A stretch of 64,000 nucleotides of DNA, taken from contig NMRA01000001.1 of NCBI GenBank assembly GCA_002633005.1, positions 1,350,198 to 1,414,197 on the forward strand, read 5' to 3'. The position numbers and the translations under genes are program-made. The stretch comes from Phoronis australis. Its lineage: Eukaryota > Phoronida > Phoronidae. Below, one piece after another: positions 24,401-39,400 of this stretch. Numbering within the stretch: position 1 is the first letter of the stretch; the number at the start of each line of letters is the position of its first letter. The notes below the pieces were generated by a model. That model worked only from the letters and a program-made list of their open reading frames with translations. It was not told the DNA's origin and did no database searches.

Positions 24401-27400
24401 TTGTGATTTCATCTGAAATTGGTTAAGTAACTTGCTACTATGGATCGAGACGAGTATTCCTTACTCGCAGAAGCCCGTGTCTCAAGTCAAGGTGGTAGTC
24501 AAGCGTGCCGATAACAAACCTTCATCAAATATTCTTCAATACTTCTGAGGATTTGCGGGGGTAACAGAGCCGTGTTTTATTTAACAATAATATAAATTTT
24601 CAAGGGGTAGTTTATCTCAGGATATAAAACAAGTCCAGTATCTGTTTAAGGAAACATTGTGACTTAGGCAATAATTGTGGCAAAATGAGCACACAAATAG
24701 GAATCCGATTTCGTCATAAATGGACAAGAGGGGCTTTTTTTAACATCAAGTGACTCACCCGTAAGGACAGTTGAACACTTTACGTGGCAAGTTGGATGAG
24801 CAATTTCTACTTGAAGTTGTCAAGTTCTTGTCGTCCGCGTTATTGTAACGAAGAATACTAAAGTGCTTGATGGGCTGAACTGGTGTCTAAAGTGAAAACA
24901 TATGATAACATCGCTTTAGTGGCAATCTTTGACATCCATACTTTGAAGTTACATTTCGGCCTTTTCAGCTGGCTAAAAATGAAAATCGAACAAGCTCATC
25001 AAATTGTTCTCACAACATTCTTTATCGTGATGCCAACATCAACATCGAAAGCGTCAGAGACTTGAAGAACACGCTTCTAAGTTTATTGGGGTTAAGCAAC
25101 CATAAAATTGTGAATTAAAATTCATTTGGCGCATGTAAGCATTCCCTGGGACTTGATTTGCCGGTTCATTCGGCAACAATTCAAGACCGGTGTAAAGTAT
25201 TAAACCCAAAGAATTCAATATTCACAGCTAAACAGCGGTGAAATGTCCCTTCAAACCATATTATTGGATGTAGATGTAACACGCTACCAGACAAGACGCT
25301 GAGAGCTATAAGGTCCATTTGAATTTTAATCCGAGTTAACTGGGGTACATATCACAAAAGAAACTAGCTGAACGAGACAAATCTTTGACTCGAAAGTCAT
25401 GAGCCAATACTGTCTTTTAATTTCAAACAAATCGCAGCCCTTTCCAGCTTACCTTTGTACTAAGTGTCATGACCTCGAGCGTTTCTGATCGAATCCAGTA
25501 CTTTCCGTCTTTTTGCGTAGCGTTGATATAGAAATCAAATCTCTCGCCAGGAGTGATGATAATGTATTGAACTTTTATTTCGGAAAACTCGTAGCCGTCA
25601 CTCGCCGTTACAAAAAGGTCGTGCTGAAAATTTTGACATTAAATAATTAATTTTTACGAATATTATCTGAAGATCACAATTCAAACACTTCTAAACAAGT
25701 GTTTAATGAAGTCACGCAAAACCTACCGTTGCTATTGCACGGTTATTGCCCCCACGTCAACACAACGTGGCCCCCACAACACTCCACTCACCCAAAGCCT
25801 GAGCACGCGACTTAGTAAAGAGTTCTGAAACTTGATCAAAATATTGCTGGTTTACTAGGGTAATAGCGCATTATTGTGTTTCAAAGCTGTATAGTGACAG
25901 TTAATTTCTGTCATTAGGCTAAATAATGGTTTAGTTTTCTAAAAACGTTTCCAATGTAGTAAAGCCAATTTCCATTTTTTATTAATTAAAAAAGTTAAAT
26001 TAGGGAAATTCTTTATGACTTCTTTGTCCATACCTCGTCAATAGAAACTTGGATAGAGTATGCAAAAGCAGCATTAATAACCCTGAACTTGTAGCGATTC
26101 CCCGATACAACGTCGTATGTATCAAATGGTTTCTTTGGGTGCTCAGCATTCATCCTGTCTGGAAAGTAGTGACCTGTTACGAGAAAGTATTTTGGGTAAA
26201 TAATATTTCTGCGAAGATTCCCTTGTCAATGAAGATCACTTTTTCGGCAATAGTCTGACGTATTGTGCCTGTATTTTGATAAACAGTTTGATGCCCGTTA
26301 TTCAGTGGAGAAAACTGGTTCTCACCATTTGGGCACGTTATATTAGACCATTACCATTTTTTCTATGACGGCCCTCAATTCATCTCTTCAACGTACACTC
26401 TTTCACGGCCTCAAGACCAAACACAAAAAGAGGGAAGAGACAACAATTTGTCCAAAGTCCATCCGCGATTACTGTGGAGTAATTTCCGAGACAGCAGAGT
26501 ATTACTGAGGAATAGCTGTGGCGCATATTATCCAGTGTAGAGCTGCTAGAAGGAGAACAAAATGTAATGTCACAGCATTTGGAGGCTTTAAAGTACTGTC
26601 TCCATTCACAAAGCAATTTAAGATCAGTCTACAACCGGGTAGATTCGGCTGGGAAGTTTCCTAGGGTATGAACAGAAAATGGAAAATTCGTCAGCACGTG
26701 AATAACTTTTACAGCTGAGTCCATATCATGAAGGTCATTTATGAAGAGGAGGAAAAGCAAAGGACCCAGCACACTGTCTTGAGGAACACCGGCATTCACA
26801 AAGCCTCTGCGGGATTCACCCGAGAGCTACCAGCAACTCGTACTTTGAATACAGTTGAATCAACTTCCCAGATATACCATATGTCTCCAGCTTTAGTAAC
26901 AACAGTTGACGAGACACAACTTCAAAGGCGGAGGTTTCGTCTAAAGACACGTCTCTAATATATTGTTTCCTTTTGCAAATTCTGCGTGTATGCCAAGAAA
27001 AAATTCAATTAACTGAGAGGTAGTGCAGGAGGTAAAATAAATCATTTGATATAAGATGTTTACAGAGATGAGAAAATTTTATTTTCTCTAGAAGTTTAGA
27101 CAAGGTACCGAACAGAGTAATAGGTAGATAGTTGTTTATATCCAAAAGTGCGTCCTTCTTATTAGGCGGTATTACATGATGCCAATTTTCCAAATACTTG
27201 AGAAACAACCCGCGGAAAGTATCTTGTTAAATAGTCTGGTTACGGGAACAGTCAAAGACTGCGCCAGTATTTTGAACATAATACTCGTTAGCTGTGGTCA
27301 GAAGTACCGCTTTTACTAGTGTCAATATTCTCTACAACTTTTCTCACTTATGCTGGCGAAGTTTGAATGTAACAGATTTCCACATGCGGTTCTTAACTTA

Positions 27401-30400
27401 ATTTGAGTAAACGACTGGCAAGATTCAACATGACATCTGCTGGAGAAGTATTTAGGCAGGCATCAATTCGGTTTTTTCCAGTTTGGTTGAGAGTCTCGCA
27501 ACTATCACCAAGCTAAAAACAGGGAAAGGAGTCCATATTTAATTTACTAAGAAATTCTTTAACAAATCTCCAATACGCCTTGGAATCCAGTGGTTTACTT
27601 GAAATAGCATAAAATTTTCATGGTGCTTACCTTTGTAACAGGAAATGAGATTTTCAACGTCAGCACCTTAGTCCTTGTGGCGTTGAAACGTCACTGCACA
27701 ACCAGATATTTTGAACATCCGATATTACATGTACCTGGCTCTCCGTTTTAAGTAATCTTTTATGTGACTATAGAAACAAGGCTTGTTAGGTTTACTGAAT
27801 GTCTTGAGATTGATAGGTATGTGGCATTTGGCTATCTCAAGCCTAGTGCTGGTTCCTAACTCAAACACAATTATATTAAAGTAATTTACAATTTAGTCAA
27901 TGCATTCAGAGAAGAATATAATGATTCCAGTTCAACACTGGCCTTTAATATCTCCAAATCGTCTTGTTTATAGGGGTTTCTCTTCACATTTCATTGTCAT
28001 GTAACGAAGTTCGAATTGCATGATGATCGGAACCTCCAACAGGCGACCTGGCCTCAATGAGGTTGATCGTTGTGATGTCATTTGTAATGAAAAAGTCAAT
28101 GCATGTTGAGATAGATCCGTAACTCTGGTGGGCTGATCAACATCTTGAATACATTGGCGTGAAAGTAGAGCATCAAACAATTCAATTCCGACCTCGTTGT
28201 GAAAGTCTTAACACACCCAAGCTTTATTTCTGACACTAAAGTCTGTATGGACCAGGATACTAGTTAACTAGAAATGAAGATAAAAGATTTGTTCACACAG
28301 GTACTCAATATGATTGCAAAAACTTAAATATTTAGAAGTAAGGTCCAACATGTCCTTAATGTGCTCATATGTTTCCCTACTCCCACTATATGTTACTGTT
28401 GATGGAGAGTATCTCACCGTTTCCATTAACTAGTAGAGATGTGAGCTGAGGTACTATCGAAACAATGGTGCCATCTTGCTGGATATTCATCTTGTAACAT
28501 TCAGAATTAACATCACCATGGCTTTTACGCTCTTTGTACCTTGAATTACAACAAGGGGTAGAACAGTGGAGTTACATTATAGCTACTAGGTTTCGTACTT
28601 AAATAAAATACCTGTCTCGAAGTTAACAGTGGCGGTGTAGCAGGGGGCGGCTCCGACGAGGGGTACAGGCCTTTATGAGGAGGGCATGCAAAGGCGCTTT
28701 TGGATGGGCCAAGCACGTCATGTAGCACTTTTGGGTGCGCCAAAAATCCGTTCGTGTAAAAAAAACTGCCGTATGACGCACTGTTTTAAAGAGAAGAGAA
28801 GCATTCTTCCACTTGCCCCCCTGGCTAATGGATAGCACACCGCTACTCTTTATTGCTGTGTAAAACGCTCCAGACTAAACGTTGCACAATGTATGGGCGG
28901 TGCAGAACTGAAATAAGTGGGGGCTTTAGCCCCCCCTCCGACCCCTATGGTGCGACGCCCATGCAATGACGCTTCTAAAATTTTGTTTGAAGTTGGTTTG
29001 AATATTTCAAAAGAAGTAATTTCGTGGAAAATTAAACCAGTGAATGCAAGTACCAATGCTGTTAATGTTAACTTTTTTGACGTGGGACGTTTTCGCTCAT
29101 GAGGTTAGACGAAGTGGAAAATCCAAATTTCCAAAACACTGGATTTGTGTTACGACGTTTAAATTGGCTGTCGCTCATTTGTATGAAAATTGAAATGCAG
29201 AGCTGTGTTGACTTTGCTTTGATTCTATCGGTAAACAATTAAGTGAAAAGAAAGTTAAAACCAATAATTGCGTTCGATACTTAAAGGCATATTACGCGCT
29301 ACATCGCCTGGTCAAATGTACCCAAATTCAAGGTTACACAAAACGTACCGAGAGTGGCGTAGATGAAGTAATATCCCACGAGACANTAGCATAAAATTTT
29401 CATGGTGCTTACCTTTGTAACAGGAAATGAGATTTTCAACGTCAGCACCTTAGTCCTTGTGGCGTTGAAACGTCACTGCACAACCAGATATTTTGAACAA
29501 CCGATATTACATGTACCTGGCTCTCCGTGTCAAGTAATCTTTTATGTGACTATAGAAACAAGGCTTGTTAGGTTTACTGAATGTCTTGAGATTGACAGGT
29601 ATGTGGCATTTGGCTATCTCAAGCCCAGTGCTGGTTCCTAGCTCAAACACACTTGTATTAAAGTCATTTACAATTTGGTCAATGCCTTCAGAGAAGAATA
29701 TAATGATTCCAGTTCAACACTGGCCTTTAATATCTCCAAATCGTCTTGTTTATAGGGGTTGCTCTTCACATGCCATTGTCATGTAACGAAGTTCGAATTG
29801 CATGATGATCGGAACCTCCAACAGGCGACCTGGCCTCAATGAGGTTGATCGTTGTGATGTCATTTGTAATGAAAAAGTCAATGCATGTTGAGACAGGTCC
29901 GTAACTCTGGTGGGCTGATCAACATGTTGAATACATTGGCGTGAAAGGAGTGCATCAAACAATTCAATTCCGACCTCGTTGTGAATGTCTTAACACAGCC
30001 AAGCTTTATTTCTGACATTAAAGTCTGTATGGACCAGGATACTAGTTAACTAGAAATGAAGATAAAAGATTTGTTCACACAGGTACTCAATATGATTGCA
30101 AAAACTTAAAAATTTAGAAGTAAGGCCCTACATGTCCTTAATGCGCTCATATGTTTCCCTACTCCCACTGTACGTTACTGTTGATGGAGAGTATCTCACC
30201 GTTTCCGTTAACTAGTAGAGATGTGAGCTGAGGTACTATCGAAACAATGGTGCCATCTTGCTGGATATTCATCTTGTAACATTCAGAATTAACATCACCA
30301 TGACTTTTACGATCTTTGTACCTTGAATTACAACAAGGGGTAGAACAGTGGGGTTACATTATAGCTACTAGGTTTTCGTACTTAAATAAAATACCTAACT

Positions 30401-33400
30401 CGAAGTTAACAGACGTGGGACGTTTTCGCTCATGAGGTTAGACGAAGTGGAAAATCCAAATTTCCAAAACACTGGATTTGTGTTACGACGTTTAAATTGG
30501 TTGTCGCTCATTTGTATGAAAATTGAAAGGCAGAGCTGTGTTGACTTTGCTTTGATTCTATCGGTAAACAATTAAGTGAAAAGAAAGTTAAAACCAATAA
30601 TTGCGTTCGATACTTAAAGGCATATTACGCGCTACATCGCCTGGTCAAATGTACCCAAATTCAAGGTTACACAAAACGTACCGAGAGTGGCGTAGATGAA
30701 GTAATATCCCACGAGACACTATTCCACGTGTCGAACGAGACCGAATCCCATACGATTCAAATTCCTCAGTTTCTTTCATTTTTCAGCGGATTTTTAAAAA
30801 CTTTACTCCGACTGTTCACGTGGCGGATCACATCCTATATGTGTGTACTTGCGAGTTACGTTGCAAGTTTTCTCTAGTAAAAGAAACTGTAGTGTAACGA
30901 TTTATTACTTGAAAAGAGATAACTAAGATGAAAACAACGGTAACTGTGCATTGAACTTGTAATATCTCCTGAAAATAGTTAAATAACAACAATGTATATT
31001 GTAGTTACCGAGGAATCGGCGCCTGAGTTCCAGACGACTAGCAGTTGAAACTGAGACAGAACTATCATGTAATTGACAGTCTTGTTCCAGATAATACGAC
31101 TGGGACCTGATTGCATGTTGAGTGTTATTTACATAGCTGCAATTGTATTATTTTCAACTATTTTCGGAAAGTTAGATGATCGAACCGGCTAACGACGTAG
31201 AGTCGACATTGACCTACCTTAGTGAACTTTCCATGTCAGAGGTCACTGTTGAAGTAGTTCGGGAGGTGAATGCGGGAAACATTATTACATGTCCGTATTG
31301 CACTCGACTGATTCAATGCGTATGGGATAAAAATAAGAATCAAGCCGTTTAATAAGCCAAAGATAGTACCTTGATAACAATATGAACCATGAAACCGGAA
31401 CACGTCTCGAAACAAAATCAAAACAAGTGATTTCGCCGTTTATTAAAACGGAACCGATGTTCTATGAAAGTAGACATAATTACCTATGTACCCGCCGATG
31501 TAGGCTCAATATGTCTTAAAAAGTAATTTAGTTAACAGGTGCCATTTTCGCATGCTTGGTTCGTGGTCCTACCGTGTGAGCACAATCACTTCTTTTCTTA
31601 ATTTGTACTTTAAAAATCAGTTCATTTATTAATACTGTTACATCATTTAGCCGTGATCGTTAATACATGTAATTAATGTACACCGCTTTTGGCCTACCCG
31701 TAAACTCTGCACCAACAACCCGATAGGCCTACGGGTAGGCCTATCGGGTTGTTGGTGCAGAGTTTACGTTTTGCTGTGAAAAATTGGTTGGTATAACAGG
31801 TGCCCTAGTGAACTGCTGCGGGAGAGGACAATGGTATTGTTAAGATGGTCCTGCTTTATGGTAAGTCAGAACAAATGATAAGTGACTTTTTTCGTTTGAG
31901 TGCGCATGCCGCATTCGAGCACTTGAGTGTGCGTGTGTGTGTGTCAATCATTGCCAACGAGCCCCCATGGAGATGCCTACCATATTCGGCGTGGACAGTG
32001 AGGGCATTAACAACAACACTTTAGCCCTGGAAAATATTGGCAGATTCGTTACCAGCATAAAAATCAGTTAGGAACGATCTTTAAACCAAAAAGTCCACCA
32101 ACAATTATTAAATTTCTTATAAGCTGAGCGTGATCTTCAGTTCCTAGGTCAGAAACGGAAGGTATGATTTGTATTGTTTATCTAACTACATCAACATTAA
32201 AGAAGTGAGGAAATTAGAGTATTTTGACAACTGGCTTAAATAATACTTAGCAGTACACCAGAAAACAAGCTGACTGAGGATGACGTATCCTACTACAACG
32301 ACTTTTTGAGAGGTGGAGATCCTTCGTAGACCACGTTTTTGGTTTTCGAGAAAAGCAAGATAACGCAAGACCTCACAAAATCACGCGAGTGAAAAGGGAG
32401 TGTTTCGAGAGTACTAGCTAGCCTACCCTAACGATTTCCACTAAAACGACTGGTCGGCGAGACTGGAGTGATGGAACTGTGAGATTAAATTCATTGTTTC
32501 GGTTCCACAAGCTGTCGACGAGACTCAGTTCAGCCCGGCTGAAGCCATGGTTTAAGCCGTTCCCCGACCAAATCTCTTTGCTGTTATGATTGAAGTTCAC
32601 ACATGCCCAGATATGAAACACCTCCGTGGAATAATTTGAAGCGACGGAAATACCCGAGCTGATTTGTGCGGTGCTGCTTTTCTCGTCGAGTTTCTTGCTT
32701 CTACAGAGCGCATTCCTAATCCTACCAGTTTTTCACGTTAACGGTGCTGAGAAAGTGTCCTTGAAAAATACTTACACGGCTTCATGGTATGTTATCTTGG
32801 GGGAAAATCAGAAGAATCTGACATCTGGATACCAGCAGCAGTTTGAATGAAAATGCATGGACGGGTTCTCATAGGTATCCAAAATACATAGATATATTCA
32901 ACTGACGCCAATGAAAATTGCATGGTTTGATTCTGATCTATGTATTTTGAAAACGCATGCGAGAATGTGGTATCGTTTATTAGTTGTCCACTCATTCAAC
33001 AAAGTCACCTGTTCCGAGCTGAAATGGATCGAGATTGTTCTTTTTGGTCCCGGTTTCAAAATGAGGCAGGTGCACATCAGAAACGATGCTGGTATTAAGT
33101 TTTTGGCCTAATGTTGCATCGGAAGTTTTGGAAAGCGGTTGTGTGACAATCAGTGGAAGTATGGGTCTGCTATGTAAACAAACCTGCCTAAACTGTATAC
33201 CCATGAACTATTCGTACCTCCACAGTCCTGACGAAACACTTTCGAACAAGTCGACGGACATCTCGGTACGAGACCAATCTTGAGCCATCATAACAAACTC
33301 TTTCTCAAACGTGGCGTTGTTAGATTCCTTTAATGAAATAGATGATTGGATAATGAAGTGGGTGATTCATTTTATTAAAGTTTAGTTTATTTGTTTATAA

Positions 33401-36400
33401 TTGTTAAAGTCACATGGGTTCCATGCGTTAGCACTTGATATTTTTGTCACTTAGAGCATAGAACTCTAGCCCTGGAATGCCAACTCCGATCTTGCGACCT
33501 CTGAGGTTGAGCTGCGCATGCGTAACAGTTATTTGCATTGGTTTGTTCCGGTGTGTGTATTTCCTATGGAATTTACTGTCATTAAAACTTTACACAACTC
33601 CGACGTTTTCCAACCGAATTGCATAACAGCCATATCATTAGAAAGCCCTGTGTAAGTACTTGATGATCATACCAGAAGCAAAAGATAAATAATATAATTC
33701 ATCGGCAATTATCATTTCGCATACCTGAAAGGTTTAAATATATTCCTCAATTCTAATAACCAAGAGTGTTACAAAAATGCGAAAATAACAGCGTGTAATA
33801 GTAACGTAAAAAAGGAAATGGACCAGAGAGGTTATATTAATGACTGGTTAAGCCATTAGGGAAACAATTTCAATGATTCAAAAGATTTCTACCCTACCGC
33901 AAAGACAAATGTTTTGGAATATGGATCCCTAGATACTTTAGTCAGGCATTCATCCAAAATTATTCACCTTTATATATTATAATTAATTGGACCTTTGGTG
34001 CCGTTTGATACAATTACATTATTAAAAATTCAGAATGCAGTGACATTTGCTAATAATGCAATAAACTGCTCCAAATATATCTCCGAAATTTGCAGATAAA
34101 AAGATTTTCTTTTAAATAAATAAGAGCAACATGGAACAAATATCGTCAAGGAAAACGAGCAGTAAGGCGACAGTAGGTAAAGGGTCTACTTAAAAACTCC
34201 GTGTAGAGCTGATTAAGTCATGTCCTGTAAATTAACTTCGAGGTGACGAAACAATTGAACACCTAATTCTTCTCTGTCCATAATGTATGTCATGTAAAAT
34301 GTGTGGTGCAAAGTCTCCGTTTGAAACAACCTCAAGACAAACCAAAACAAAGGTTTTTCAAGATAGTTATATGTGCTGCTTCAAAAGAACTTGGAAAAAA
34401 TGAACATAGTCCGCATATGAATTAACAGTCATGTTACGTCCGGGGTTTACCCAATTATATGTTTCTTCAGGGTCCAACACAATCAAAGCACCATAGAGAC
34501 CGTCGTTCCTTTGGGTTCCTAAGTGAGAATGATACCAGTGGGTGCCCTTGGGAGAGGCAATAAATCTGTGGATGGTAAAAGCAGTAACGACTTTATTATG
34601 AATGGTTTTACGGCAAATAACACGAGCAATGATAGTGAAGCTTATGAATGTTCTTAAAACACAAAATAGACTTGTCCAGTGTAGGCCTGCCAGTCTCTCT
34701 GAACTGGACTCAGCCTAAATTGTTTAAAAAATAGGCACATCACAGCTTACCGCATAGAAAAACAAAGTAAAAAGTAGCACTTCAAATTTACCTGTACGTG
34801 AAGGTGTCACCCGGACTGATAGGACATTGCGTAATCTTAGGTACACCGTCCATCCATTGGGTGCCCTTCTGCACTATGCCATGCCAATGGATGGTTACAC
34901 TCTCAGTCAGTAATGCATTCGTTACATGAACGACAACCTGAAAGATAACAAATTTGCGGTGTAAGCCGTTACAAACGAGTCGTAGATTAGTGCTATGTAT
35001 TCGATTTGTTTAAAACTTATATCTAGACGCTTTTGTTAATATATGTAAGTTAATGTGCAAGATGCGCATATTTTCTTCTGTGTGAGGCGGGACGTGCTCT
35101 CGCCCGTTAACACGAGTCACTATTCATATTCTGATGTCCATTGTGACGTCTACTTGAAGTTATTTGTTGGCTAATCATGCAAAGGTCCGTGCGGGTTCTC
35201 TGGAGACCTTGTAGTTCGAGTTAGTCTTGAATCGGAGTTTGTGAAATGTGGCTGTAGTGTTGGGATAAGTAAAATATATGATTTAACTGCAGTCGCTGGT
35301 CTGATTATTCATTTCTGAAATGCTAACCCGTGACATCTCCATTAGTGACAAATGTTCATTGAATTCGAAAAAACGTGTAGGTGATTTGCATTCCGTATGG
35401 GCGAAACCCAAAATCACGCAAGACTTCGCGATATATCGTCAAGCATTACAAGTGAAACGCATGGTCACGCCAGTTTCCTTTGTGAGATCCTTGCGTCTAT
35501 GCGGTATTTTCTTTGATATAACAGAAGATCGCACGCCACATAGTCGGGGGTACACTGCACAATTCATCTGGCCGAAACTAACACAGAAGCTGTGATTTTA
35601 TCGATCAAAAGTTTTTTCGTGAAAGAAATTCAGGTTTCAAGAACATGGACAGAATTTTTCATTTTGTGACATGTGTGTGATGTTCCTAATCAGATGTTTG
35701 CTCTTTACTCTATGAAATGTCGCTGAAGACTTTAGCCTATTAGGAGACAGTTTCAATAAAAGACATTTTTATACTGTTAGCCCAAACGGAGACGAAGACC
35801 AGTCGTACGCTTTTGGCTTACGTCTCCGTTCAGACTCTGTGTGAAACAAGAGCAATGGGGAGCGTTGAAATGCGCCCACGGATGCACCGCAAACGGAGTT
35901 CTTCTAGGGTTGTTTGTTTGTATCATAAAATAGCCACTAGATGGCGCAAAAAAGCGTCCAATCCATCCGCAAACCTTAACGGGAACATGCCATTGCTTCT
36001 TTAATGGAAAGTTAGTTAAACTATTTCATAAAAATCTGTTAAGGAACTTCAGAGAAAAAAGCATAACGGAAAAAATGAAATTGCCACTAGGGGGCACAGC
36101 GTTTATTGGATCCACCTGAAAGTAATCGCCGTCTGTAGTTCGCTTCATATAAATACACTTACTAAATTTAATAAAGATCCTGGAGTATGTTTAGGAGATA
36201 CAGCTATGAGCGCAAAACAAAATAAAACAACCAGCAGGAGACGCCACAGTAGTCGCAGTCGTCATCGTCAACAGTCCTTTTCACACTGAGAATGGCAATT
36301 TTCAACATCATCCTTGGAATGATTTGGTTGACAGTGAGGTGGATGCCAAAAACACACGAAAACAACAAAAATAGCCACTGGGTGGCGCAAAATACATTTA

Positions 36401-39400
36401 TTCCATCCGAAAACGGAAGGTTAGCGTCATCTCACCAACAGATTCTTATATTCAAGATATCAATGCTCTTTTATTGCTTTTGTTTTGGAATCTTAAATCC
36501 TTTCAGAAGAGTTACAATCAGTGCAGGAAACAACTGCTACTCTTGCCCTGTTTTTGTGAAGACAGGTAAAGGGTCCCTTTTTATGGAGAACCTCGATGGT
36601 CGATGAAATCAGTTGTCACACTTGTTCTGTTTTGTTGTAATTAATATCCTCCCAAATAATAGAATTGGTCTCTGCTCTTTTCTTGTGCATGGAATGATAA
36701 TAGCATATCCTGTCGAGACCCCGATGATTATATCAGATGTTACTCTTACCTTTTTGTTATTATAATAAAGCTTTTGACAGTAAAGAGGCCATCGATAATG
36801 GCCACAACTGCTGCTATGTTACAGTTTTTTTTCATTATTGATCCTTTCATTTCAAGACGTTCGCTTAATTATGGGGGCGATGATGGAATCGATTGCTATT
36901 CTTTTCAACTTTTCCTGTCGCAAGGGGTTCCCGATGATGAAATCAGTTATCACACTTTTCCAGTTTAAGCAATTACACATCATTTAATATTTTAAACTAG
37001 CCCTCTCTGAAGGGGGACTGGGCCAAGTGCTCCCTACGCCCCCATATTAATTCAACATTGAGGTTGAAGTAGTTTAACGATAATTTCAGAAGTCAAGTCG
37101 ACATTTTGGTGGAGCCCCTGACTTTTTAGTGGGAGGTGTGATATACCTGCGTCCCAACGTCAACCACAATGCTGGGTCCGGGAATTCCGCCGTTGATGGT
37201 GAGAATGCGACGATGAGACCCGTCCCCTTTTACAACGGACTGCTCTTCTGAAAAAGAAAAAAAGTCAAATCTTTTTTACTATCATGAAATTGCTTTCACA
37301 ATACTCCTTTCGGTGATAGGATTCCATTCTGACACCAACACGAACACCTAGGCCATCTAGAAAACAAACGCTTCAGAGTTCAACGAGATTGGCCAGCCTT
37401 AAAATTGAAATTCGAAAATGACGCATTGTACTCAACGTAGTGTGTGATTCAGTTGGTAACGGAAATGGAATCATATCACAATCTAGGTGACTTATTTTAG
37501 GAGAAAAACTAACCTATTTGATTTTCGTCTGAAGCCAGCTAACCAGGGCTAAATACAGCCTTGATAAATAGTTTATATATCTCGTTACTTTTTCGAAAAA
37601 TATTTCGTCACAAATAATGAAGGACAGAGGGTCAGGAAACAAATTTAAAAATGCATTAACAAATGGTGTTGTAAAATGATATCGAGCCTTTCTCAAGGAA
37701 ACAAAACGTGACTGGTGAGTTTTAGAACGCATTCCATCTAAAATGTTTGCAGTTACTCTTTTTCGTTTTTCAGTGGTCCGAAGAATCGTTTTCTGCAAAA
37801 GTTTGACAGTTTGTTTAATGGAATCCAAATGAGTGGCAAAAGCAAATCGTCTTGCTATTTTTAACCCGAGGACAGTGTTGTTTTTTGCGTATTCTGGTCA
37901 CCACGCACAGATATAGTTCCGCCTCGTTCAGCTGGAACCTGACCTGTTATCTTTGTACTGGTATCAAGTTACATCAACAGCGCAACGACCAAAATGATCG
38001 GAATCAGTATAAAATTGTGTATAAATTCTGATTATGGTTACATCTCTTGTCTCCTCACGCTCGTCATTAAAGATTCCACTTGTCAACCAATGCTAATGGC
38101 GGGTGTTTCGTAACTGTATTCATGACGATTGTTCGTCTGGTCTCACCTTATCATAAACAATATCTAATGAACAAGATTGCTTATTTAGGTTAATAATGTC
38201 TAAGATTCTCTTGACAACTGTTGCTAATTTTATTAAAGTCTGCCATTATTTTGACTTGTCTAGTTCTCAATATGTGATGTAGCTGTAAAGTTATTATATC
38301 CACTATTACGAAAATATCATGACGTTCTGCAAAGTGCATGAATGAAACTGAAAGCTTGTATTAAATCACCAAAGCCTAGAAAATCACTACAAGTTTTGTA
38401 TTCATACACCAACTTATTATTTTGTAAAATCATAAATATTGGATGTAGAAAAAATCGATGTCATCTCATACACTGCTTTTCTGTTGTTTTTGTAAATTTT
38501 AACGAAAAGTCTTTATTTTATAAAAATTCATTTATTGCGTGTACAGAATACTAGGCGGGGTATTGAGTTTCAATGTTTACTACTACGGAGGGTGTCGGTA
38601 AGTTGACACTTTAAAAATTATAAACATAACAGCTATCCGAGATCTGTACTACTGTAGCTAGAGATCAGATGAGTTTTTCTCATGGTTACTAGGGGGCACA
38701 GCGGTAATCGGAGCCGTTCAAAGGTTCCGTTGGCACATTCATAGAAATACACTTACCAAATTTCCCCCAAAAATCCTGCATGGGTTTAAAAAACAACGAA
38801 AAATGCAAAACTCTAGTAAAACTAGTCACTAGATGGCGCAAAAGACATCGAATGTGGAAACAGGAAGGTGGCGTTGTCTCCTAAAAAGATATTTATTTGT
38901 CTAGTCATTAGACATCATCAGGTATATTTACAAAGGACAGCAAGTGCCAACATACAACTCAGGCAACATCCGTAAAGTGAAGTGGGAGATACAGGGAATA
39001 TAGTCAGTAGCTAGTCATCACCATAGTTGCAGGATCACTGAGCTCTGCATATGTTATTCAGGGAATCAGTAGCATGCTGGTTGTGAACAGCCAATGACTC
39101 TTTAATGTACAGTTATTCCGTATGAGGTTCTCTGCAGATAATAACTGAATTGGCTTGGTTATTGTTGCTAAAACAATGCCTATATATGTTGCTTTTCTCT
39201 GAAATGTGATGATTTTCAGCCTGTCATAGAGGCGTCTCTGTGTGTCCGATATAGAATTCCTTACAGTTGTCACATTCAACCTCATAAACAACATTGCTCT
39301 TGTTCAATAAAGGGATGAGTGACTCAAATTTACACAGCATATTGGAAAGTTTCCGAAGAACTTTGAAAACAACCATCAGTTCAACGGCTGGGTCAATGCA

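Noticed and set aside
28400-28440. Minus-strand [10 protein letters not shown] resembling the laccase S-I-L-I-N-G-K-G segment missing from the model
   Set aside because: It lies within the LINE endonuclease remnant, is repeated on the next contig with it, and does not join exons 5 and 7 in phase.
32418-32621. 67-codon minus-strand frame as laccase exon 6
   Set aside because: No laccase-like motif, and phases do not fit exons 5 and 7.
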